From Planotetraspora sp. A-T 1434 (GTDB lineage Bacteria > Actinomycetota > Actinomycetes > Streptosporangiales > Streptosporangiaceae), in contig NZ_JAOEGB010000025.1 in NCBI RefSeq assembly GCF_025420585.1, positions 62,001 through 126,000 of the forward strand: DNA of 64,000 bases, read 5' to 3'. The position numbers and the translations under genes were made by a program. The notes below the pieces were generated by a model. It was not told where the DNA came from. It worked only from the letters and a program-made list of their open reading frames with translations, and ran no database searches. Positions within the stretch are counted from its first letter, which is position 1, and every line of letters begins with the position of its first letter. Shown here piece by piece: positions 58,275 to 64,000 of this stretch.

Positions 58275-58805
58275 TCATTGCCTGCCGACGGGCTTCTCGA
58301 CCAGCGATGAAGGGTCGAGCGACGGAGTGGGATCGAGGGACGGGGTGGCGTCGAACGCCGGCGTGGGGCCGGCGGTCGCCGTGGGTGACGCCCCGGGCCC
58401 GGGCATGCCGGGGAATGCGGTGATCGCGGGCCGCCAGCCGTACGCGCGGGTCGCGCATTCCTGGGCGGCGAGGGCGGCGAGGCGCCGCAGCGACGCGTCC
58501 GGGTCGGCGGCCAGCTCCAGATAGGCGGTGGTGAGCCGCTCCTCGACCAGCACGGCGAGGCGGACGGCGTCAGAGGCCGTCATGACCTCGAACGGCAACC
58601 GGTAGGTCGGCCCGGGTTCCGACGGAGTGCCGCCCCGCTGCGCGATCAGCGCGCGGAGCTGGTCGCGCCGGGCCCGGTGGGCGTCGAACCCGATCGAGGC
58701 ACGGGCGCGGAGCCTGCCCGTCGTCTTCCCGCCGACCACCCCGTAGGCGTACACGGCGGCGTGCTCGGCGGCCAGGGCCTTGGCGAGCGCGTCAGTCACA
58801 GTCAA
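58275..58805 (-). CDS. DUF4439 ferritin-like protein
   Basis: A 176-residue ferritin-like four-helix protein: LAAEHAAVYAYGVVGG and EERLTTAYLELAAD are the family's helical signatures. Metal-binding residues are not obvious. The C-terminus has a Pro/Thr/Ser tail with LDPTPSLDP repeats. TTG 58805 overlaps the stop of the lipoprotein gene upstream (TTGA); GTG 58799 is an alternative. DUF4439 genes commonly lie between proS and rimP in actinomycetes. Confidence 0.8.
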   Translation of the reverse strand: MTVTDALAKALAAEHAAVYAYGVVGGKTTGRLRARASIGFDAHRARRDQLRALIAQRGGTPSEPGPTYRLPFEVMTASDAVRLAVLVEERLTTAYLELAADPDASLRRLAALAAQECATRAYGWRPAITAFPGMPGPGASPTATAGPTPAFDATPSLDPTPSLDPSSLVEKPVGRQ

Positions 58806-59302
58806 TCACGCAGCCTCCCCAGCGCGACGACGTGTACGGCCTCGCAGGCGCCGATGCCGGCCAGGAGCTGGGCGAGCGCGGGAGAGACGCCCGCCGTCTG
58901 GGCCGGCCGCTCGGCCGCCGCCCGGCGCTCCGCGTCGCGCAGCCGGCCGACGGACACCGCCGAGCCGGAGGCTTGCGACGGGGAACCGGAGGCTACCGAA
59001 GGGGAAGGCGAGGGGCTCGGCGCGGCGTCCCGGGGAAGCAGCTTGCGCAGTGCGGCGAGATGGGCGACATGACGCTGGCGGAACTGCTCCAGCGTGGTGG
59101 CCCGCCTGGCGTCCGACAGCGCCGCCCGCTGGTAGAGCGCGATCATCTGCTCCTTGGCCGCGATCAGGGAGATCAACAGCACGGTCTGAGGATCCGGCGG
59201 ATTGGCGGCACGGGTCTTCTCGGAGCCTTGACCCGTGCGGGACGAGCAGCCGGAAACGGCCAGCCCGGCCGCGGCCGTGCCCAGCAGGGCACGCCTCGTC
59301 AT
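58802..59302 (-). CDS. Lipoprotein, paired with DUF4439 protein
   Basis: A 166-residue lipoprotein. The signal MTRRALLGTAAAGLAVSGC is a Tat-like twin-Arg start with lipobox Cys19. The mature part is helical with a Pro/Ser linker (PSPSPSPSVASGSPSQ) and ends in an EAVHVVALGRLRD segment like the DUF4439 fold. ATG 59302 is chosen for the clean signal sequence. Cotranslated with the DUF4439 gene; the pair may act at the membrane surface, function unknown. Confidence 0.75.
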   Translation of the reverse strand: MTRRALLGTAAAGLAVSGCSSRTGQGSEKTRAANPPDPQTVLLISLIAAKEQMIALYQRAALSDARRATTLEQFRQRHVAHLAALRKLLPRDAAPSPSPSPSVASGSPSQASGSAVSVGRLRDAERRAAAERPAQTAGVSPALAQLLAGIGACEAVHVVALGRLRD

Positions 59303-59484
59303 CCGGGCCCCGCTCGTCTGTTCCACGACATAGCATCGTACGGCGCGTCGCCCAGTGGTCATCGCTTCTGGCGATCATCGCGCTCGTGTCGGCTCGCCGC
59401 CCGGGTGTGGCGCTATTTCCGTCCCGCGTTGTCGATAGGCTGTTGGCACATCGGGCGAGGTACGCCAGTGAATGGGAGGTCGGC

Positions 59485-60126
59485 ATGGGCAACGACGCTC
59501 GACGCGACCGCCTCGTGGAGCTTCTCGGCCCGGTGGTCGACGCCGAGGGGCTCGACCTGGAGGATGTGACGATCACTCCGGCGGGCAAACGGCGGCTGGT
59601 GCGGGTTGTGGTGGACCGCGACGGCGGGGTGAGCCTCGACGACGTGGCCGACGTCAGCCAGTCGATCTCGAAGGAGCTTGACGACAGTGACGTTCTGGGC
59701 GGCAGTCCGTACGTCCTGGAGGTCAGCTCGCCGGGAGTCGACCGGCCGCTCACCGAGCCGCGCCACTGGCGGCGTGCCAAGGGCAGGCTGGTCAAGGCCG
59801 AGCTGCGGGACGGCACCTCGGCCGAGGGGCGTGTGACGGGCGCGGACGAGTCCGGCGTGGAGCTGGACGGGACGCGCCACCTCGCGTTCGCCGAGTTGCT
59901 CCGAGGCCGGGTGCAGGTCGAGTTCAACCGGGCCGACGACGACTCCGACGACGGCTCCGACGACGACTCCGAGGAAGACGCAGACGATGTCTTCGACGAC
60001 GACTTCGACGATTCGGACGACCACGCGGACGGCCAGACCGGCGGTCGCGCCGGCGGCCACATTGGCGGCCACAATGGTGACGCGGACATCGACGGCCGCA
60101 CCGACGACATTGACGACGAGGGCTAA
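59485..60126 (+). CDS. rimP: Ribosome maturation factor RimP, with long acidic tail
   Basis: A 213-residue RimP needed for 30S assembly. The core (about 1-150) has [21 protein letters not shown] and [15 protein letters not shown]. After residue 150 the protein continues for about 60 residues of Asp/Glu-rich then Gly/His-rich sequence ([20 protein letters not shown]), absent from typical RimP. GGGAGG precedes ATG 59485. Followed after 11 bp by nusA, the usual operon order. Confidence 0.92.
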   Translation: MGNDARRDRLVELLGPVVDAEGLDLEDVTITPAGKRRLVRVVVDRDGGVSLDDVADVSQSISKELDDSDVLGGSPYVLEVSSPGVDRPLTEPRHWRRAKGRLVKAELRDGTSAEGRVTGADESGVELDGTRHLAFAELLRGRVQVEFNRADDDSDDGSDDDSEEDADDVFDDDFDDSDDHADGQTGGRAGGHIGGHNGDADIDGRTDDIDDEG

Positions 60127-60137
60127 GGGGGAGCCTT

Positions 60138-61139
60138 GTGGACATTGACATGAGCGTCCTGCGCAGCCTGGAGCGGGAGAAGGACATCTCCTTCGACCTG
60201 GTCGTCAAGGCGATCGAGGACGCACTACTGATCGCGTACTTCCGCACCGAGGGCGCGGCGCAGAAGGCCCGCGCCGAGCTGGACCGGCTGTCGGGGCACG
60301 TGAGCATCTGGGCGGCCGAGCTCGACGAGACCGGCGAGGTCGTCAGGGAGTACGACGACACCCCGGGCAACTTCAGCCGGATCGCGGCCACGACGGCCAA
60401 GCAGGTCATCCTCCAGCAGTTGCGCGACGCGGAAGACGAGATCAACTTCGGCGAGTTCGCGAGTCGCGAGGGCGAGCTGGTCGCCGGGATCATCCAGCAG
60501 GGCAAGGATCCCAGGGTCGTGCTGGTCGACCTCGGCAAGATCGAGGCGATCCTCCCGCACAACGAGCAGGTCCCCGGTGAGGACTATGTCCACGGCGAGC
60601 GCATCCGCTGCTACGTCGTGCAGGTGAAGAAGGGGCCGAAGGGCCCCTCCGTGACGCTGTCGCGCACGCACCCCAACCTGGTGAAGAAGCTGTTCGCGCT
60701 GGAGGTGCCCGAGATCGCCGACGGCACCGTGGAGATCGCTGCCATCGCCCGCGAGGCGGGGCATCGAACGAAGATCGCCGTCAGGTCCCGCAAGCCGGGG
60801 GTCAACGCCAAGGGCGCGTGCATCGGGCCCATGGGCTCCCGCGTGCGGAACGTGATGACCGAGCTGCACGGCGAGAAGATCGACATCATCGACTGGTCGG
60901 ACGATCCGGCCGAGTTCGTCGGGAATGCGCTCTCACCTGCGCGTGTTTCCCGAGTCGAGGTGATCGACCTGGACGGCCGCGTCGCCCGGGTCACCGTGCC
61001 CGATTACCAGTTGTCCCTGGCCATCGGCAAAGAAGGGCAGAATGCCCGGCTCGCCGCGCGTCTGACCGGATGGCGCATCGACATCCGGCCGGACACTCAG
61101 GAGGCACCGGCCGATCCCGCAGATGCGTCGGCAAGGTAA
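60138..61139 (+). CDS. nusA: Transcription termination/antitermination factor NusA
   Basis: A 333-residue actinobacterial-length NusA. N-terminal polymerase-binding domain, S1 domain (about 130-200), and two KH domains with [13 protein letters not shown] (about 230) and [16 protein letters not shown] (about 300). No C-terminal acidic repeats, as usual in Actinomycetota. GTG 60138 with GGGGGAG upstream. The second gene of the rimP-nusA-ylxR-infB operon. Confidence 0.93.
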   Translation: MDIDMSVLRSLEREKDISFDLVVKAIEDALLIAYFRTEGAAQKARAELDRLSGHVSIWAAELDETGEVVREYDDTPGNFSRIAATTAKQVILQQLRDAEDEINFGEFASREGELVAGIIQQGKDPRVVLVDLGKIEAILPHNEQVPGEDYVHGERIRCYVVQVKKGPKGPSVTLSRTHPNLVKKLFALEVPEIADGTVEIAAIAREAGHRTKIAVRSRKPGVNAKGACIGPMGSRVRNVMTELHGEKIDIIDWSDDPAEFVGNALSPARVSRVEVIDLDGRVARVTVPDYQLSLAIGKEGQNARLAARLTGWRIDIRPDTQEAPADPADASAR

Positions 61140-61416
61140 GCTGGAACACGGTGGCCAGGCAGCCCCGCTCAGAACGTGTGTGGGCTGTCGGGTTCGCACG
61201 GTAAAGTCCGAGTTGCTCCGCCTGGTAGTGATCGAGGGCGTCATCGTCCCCGACCTGCGAGGACGGCTACCAGGGCGTGGTGCTTCACTGCATCCGTCCC
61301 TGCGCTGTCTGGAGCTCGCCGAACGCCGCCGGGCGTTTCCTCGCGCGTTTCGCGCCGAGGGGGCGCTCGACGTTGCGTGTCTGCGGGCTCACCTGGAGGG
61401 GCTTGACTCGGAGTAA
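61123..61416 (+). CDS. ylxR: YlxR family RNA-binding protein (RnpM)
   Basis: A 97-residue DUF448 protein. [20 protein letters not shown] is the signature, followed by [22 protein letters not shown], split around a short loop. Recent work names it RnpM, an RNase P modulator. ATG 61123 overlaps the end of nusA by 17 bp; a later in-frame start is not apparent. It lies in the normal place between nusA and infB. Confidence 0.88.
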   Translation: MRRQGKLEHGGQAAPLRTCVGCRVRTVKSELLRLVVIEGVIVPDLRGRLPGRGASLHPSLRCLELAERRRAFPRAFRAEGALDVACLRAHLEGLDSE

Positions 61417-61480
61417 GTCCGGGTGAATGGTTACCACTGCTGTTCTCACAGCCGGTATCGGCATGAGATCAGGCAGCATT

Positions 61481-61504
61481 GGCCCCAGTATTCGGCCTGG
61501 GGCC
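61481..61504. terminator. Hairpin upstream of infB
   Basis: GGCCCCAG pairs with CTGGGGCC around an 8-base loop in the 236-bp ylxR-infB gap. It could be a weak terminator or attenuator for infB; no T-run follows. Confidence 0.5.
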
Positions 61505-61652
61505 GCGCACGAAGAAACTGTCATGTAGGACGCCGAGTTGATGGGCGGAGTCAGATTGCTATGAGCGCCTGATGAGCACGCGGCGATGAGTACGTCCAGG
61601 TAGCGACGGTCCGGCGGCACTGCTAGCCTCCCGGGCCGAGTTAGGGAGTGCA

Positions 61653-64000
61653 GTGGCGAAGGTCCGGGTATACGAACTCGCCAAGGAGTTCGGAGTCGAG
61701 AGCAAGGTCGTGATGGCCAAGCTCACCGAAATGGGCGAGTTCGTGAGGTCGGCGTCTTCAACGATAGAGGCGCCGGTCGTCCGCAAACTTACAGAGGCGT
61801 TCGGCAAGGGCGACGCCTCCAGGGGTGGCGGTAAGCCGTCTCCCCGTCCGGCGCAGCCGAGGCCTGCGCCGAGGCCGGCAGAGAGCCTGGCCAGTGGTGG
61901 CGCCGCACCGGCGCCCGTTTCCCCGTCCGCCGACGCGGCCAGGCCGGCCCCGAAGCCGGGTCCGCGGCCCGCTCCGCGTCCGGTTCCGATGCCGCATCCG
62001 GCCCCGCCGGTCGCTCAGCCCGAGGCGGCGCGGCCCGAGGCCGCCCCTCCGCAGGCTCCGCGTCCGGAGGCGGCCCGTCCCGAGTCCCGTCAGGAGGCTC
62101 CGCGTTCCGACGCGGGTCGTCCCGCGGCCTCCGGCCCCCGTCCGGGGCCAGGCGCGCCGAAGCCCGGCCCCCGGCCGGCCCCGCGTCCGGCGTCCGCGCC
62201 GGGTGCGCCCGCCGGCCCGTCTGGTGGGGCTCCGCGTCCGGGTGCTCCCAAGCCGGGTCCCCGTGGCCCGCGTCCGGGTAACAACCCGTTCTCTTCCAAC
62301 GCCAGCGGCATGGGACAGCGCCCGGCGCGTCCCGGCAGCCGTGACGGCGCCGAGCGCCCGGACCGTGGCGACCGGCCCGACCGCGGCGACCGCGGCGACC
62401 GTGGTCCCCGCGAGCCGCGCCGCGACGGTGCGCGTGACGGCGCCATGCCGCGTCCGCCGGGTGCCCGTGCGGGTGCTCCGGGTGCGGGTGGTCCGCGTCC
62501 CGGCCCCGGCGGCCCGCGTCCCGGCCCCGGTGCGGGCGGTCCTCGCCCGGGTCCCGGCGCCGGTGGCCCGCGTCCCGGTGGTCCGCGTCCCAACCCGATG
62601 ATGATGCCGCAGGGCCGGCCGGCCGGTCCGGGTGGCGGCGCCGGCGGTGGCCGCCCCGGTGGCGGTGGTGGCCGTCCCGGTCCCGGTGGCGGCGGTGGCC
62701 GTCCCGGCGGCGGTGGCGGACGTCCGGGCGGTGGCGGCTTCGGCGGTCCCCGCACGGGTGCCGCGGGCACCGGCCGTCCCGGCGGCGCCGGTGGCGGTCC
62801 CGGCACGGGCGGCGGCGGTTTCGCCGGTCGTCCGGGTGGCGGCGGCCGCGGCCGTGGCGGCGGTACGGCGGGAGCCTTCGGGCGTCCCGGTGGCCGTCCG
62901 ACTCGCGGCCGCAAGTCGAAGCGTCAGAGGCGCCAGGAGTTCGACAACATGCAGGCGCCGGCGATCGGCGGCGTGCAGGCTCCGCGTGGCGGCGGTCAGA
63001 CGATCCGCCTCCCGCGCGGCGCGTCCCTGTCGGACTTCGCCGACCGGATCGGCGCGAACCCCGCCTCGCTCGTGCAGATCATGCTGCACCTCGGCGAGAT
63101 GGTGACCGCGACCCAGTCGGTCAACGAGGAGACCCTGCAGCTGCTCGGCGCCGAGCTCGACTACGTCATCCAGGTCGTCAGCCCGGAGGAGGAGGACCGA
63201 GAGCTCCTCGAGTCCTTCAAGATCGAGTTCGGTGAGGACGAGGGTGACGAGGCCGACCTCGCGCCGCGTCCGCCGGTCGTGACCGTCATGGGTCACGTCG
63301 ACCACGGTAAGACGAAGCTGCTCGACGCGATCCGGCACACCAACGTCGTGGCCCGCGAGGCCGGCGGCATCACCCAGCACATCGGCGCCTACCAGGTGTC
63401 GACCGTGCACGAGGGTGAGCAGCGCAAGATCACCTTCATCGACACCCCGGGTCACGAGGCGTTCACCGCCATGCGTGCCCGTGGCGCCCAGGCGACCGAC
63501 ATCGCGGTGCTCGTGGTGGCGGCCGACGACGGTGTGAAGCCGCAGACCATCGAGGCGCTCAACCACGCCCAGGCGGCCGACGTGCCGATCGTGGTCGCGG
63601 TGAACAAGATCGACAAGGAGGGTGCGGACCCGACCAAGGTCCGGGCCCAGCTGACCGAGTACGGCCTGGTGGCCGAGGAGTTCGGTGGCTCCACGATGTT
63701 CGTGGACATCTCCGCCAAGCAGAACACGGGCATCGACAACCTGCTCGAGGCCATCCTGCTGACCGCGGACGCCGAGCTCGACCTCCGGGCGAACCCGGAC
63801 ATGGACGCCCAGGGTCTGGCCATTGAGGCGCACCTCGACAAGGGGCGTGGCCCGGTGGCGACCGTGCTCGTGCAGCGCGGCACCCTGCGGGTCGGCGACT
63901 CGATCGTCTGTGGCGAGGCCTTCGGCCGTGTCCGGGCGATGCTGGACGACAACGGTGACACGGTCGAAGAGGCCGACCCGTCGCGTCCGGTCCTGGTGCT
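61653..64000 (+). CDS. infB: Translation initiation factor IF-2 (3' end outside window)
   Basis: From GTG 61653 ([18 protein letters not shown]) the frame is open to the window edge, 782 residues so far. The N-terminal IF2_N domain is followed by a very long Pro/Arg then Gly/Arg linker (about 60-430). A second IF2_N-like part precedes the G domain, with G1 GHVDHGKT at 547-554, G3 DTPGHEA and G4 NKID. Domain II has begun ([11 protein letters not shown]). The GTP-binding motifs are intact. An antisense open frame over the linker is a GC artefact. Confidence 0.95.
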   Translation, partial: MAKVRVYELAKEFGVESKVVMAKLTEMGEFVRSASSTIEAPVVRKLTEAFGKGDASRGGGKPSPRPAQPRPAPRPAESLASGGAAPAPVSPSADAARPAPKPGPRPAPRPVPMPHPAPPVAQPEAARPEAAPPQAPRPEAARPESRQEAPRSDAGRPAASGPRPGPGAPKPGPRPAPRPASAPGAPAGPSGGAPRPGAPKPGPRGPRPGNNPFSSNASGMGQRPARPGSRDGAERPDRGDRPDRGDRGDRGPREPRRDGARDGAMPRPPGARAGAPGAGGPRPGPGGPRPGPGAGGPRPGPGAGGPRPGGPRPNPMMMPQGRPAGPGGGAGGGRPGGGGGRPGPGGGGGRPGGGGGRPGGGGFGGPRTGAAGTGRPGGAGGGPGTGGGGFAGRPGGGGRGRGGGTAGAFGRPGGRPTRGRKSKRQRRQEFDNMQAPAIGGVQAPRGGGQTIRLPRGASLSDFADRIGANPASLVQIMLHLGEMVTATQSVNEETLQLLGAELDYVIQVVSPEEEDRELLESFKIEFGEDEGDEADLAPRPPVVTVMGHVDHGKTKLLDAIRHTNVVAREAGGITQHIGAYQVSTVHEGEQRKITFIDTPGHEAFTAMRARGAQATDIAVLVVAADDGVKPQTIEALNHAQAADVPIVVAVNKIDKEGADPTKVRAQLTEYGLVAEEFGGSTMFVDISAKQNTGIDNLLEAILLTADAELDLRANPDMDAQGLAIEAHLDKGRGPVATVLVQRGTLRVGDSIVCGEAFGRVRAMLDDNGDTVEEADPSRPVLV

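Noticed and set aside
61417-61652. tRNA or small RNA in the ylxR-infB gap
   Set aside because: No cloverleaf or T-loop sequence could be made; only one 8-bp hairpin is visible.
61758-63833. A 690-codon open frame antisense to infB
   Set aside because: It is the GC-skew shadow of the IF-2 Gly/Arg/Pro linker; its protein is Thr/Ala/Gly/Arg low-complexity with no family, while the plus frame has all IF-2 motifs.

Overview
This is a GC-rich, gene-dense chromosomal segment of an actinomycete. Frequent GTG starts, 4-base ATGA/GTGA stop/start overlaps, DUF222-HNH and IS701-type remnants, and the translation block proS - (DUF4439 pair) - rimP - nusA - ylxR - infB at the right end all fit Actinomycetota. 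My guess is a Streptosporangiales-type genus; that is inference, not proof. No rRNA, tRNA or CRISPR array was seen.

The main theme from 0.2 to 55.6 kb is a dispersed module for degrading steroid rings C and D (HIP catabolism). Close homologues of the mycobacterial KstR2 regulon are present: kstR2, fadA6, ipdC, ipdB, ipdA, echA20, ipdF, fadE30 and fadD3, with a FadE32-like dehydrogenase, an HsaB-like flavin reductase, two SCP2/Ltp-type thiolases (one with a DUF35 partner), two LLM flavin monooxygenases, several SDRs, a cyclase-fold hydrolase, a family VIII-type esterase and an isochorismatase-fold protein. They lie in separate short operons, tied together by at least twelve copies of a 16-bp operator, consensus CCAAGCnnnnGCTTGG. 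Several copies also fit the published KstR2 box AnCAAGnnCTTGnT. Two flank the divergent kstR2/fadA6 promoters. Genes for side-chain removal and for rings A and B are not in the window.

Embedded in this (8.4-19.6 kb) is a second cluster: a SIS sugar-phosphate isomerase and a maltokinase-like (probably glucosamine) kinase on one strand, and on the other a spermidine/putrescine-type ABC transporter (binding protein, two permeases, ATPase), a convergent TetR repressor, an MGT-type glycosyltransferase, a PuuB-like FAD amine oxidase and a gamma-aminobutyraldehyde-type dehydrogenase. One TetR-like operator, TTGAATnnnnATTCAA, occurs before the transporter (one mismatch) and between the repressor and the glycosyltransferase (perfect).

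A dispersed repeat with core TGATCATGCACA and a nearby TTCCCG sits in most intergenic gaps between 3.8 and 22.5 kb and supplies the stop codon of several genes; it is essentially absent further right. From 31.4 to 34.9 kb is a decaying accessory patch: a 5'-truncated DUF222-HNH gene with minisatellites, an IS701-type transposase wreck and a GNAT gene bracketed by related short repeats. Around it are housekeeping or accessory genes (ATP-grasp, LOG-like, patatin, PPOX-type, CutC, GntR, HpcH-like lyase, ferredoxin reductase). Two unrelated 17-bp tandem repeats fill gaps at 38.6 and 45.1 kb. The right end (52-64 kb) holds a secreted S1 protease, two membrane proteins, and the proS-infB translation block, with infB running off the window. 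The left edge holds the first 41 codons of a Ser/Thr protein kinase.
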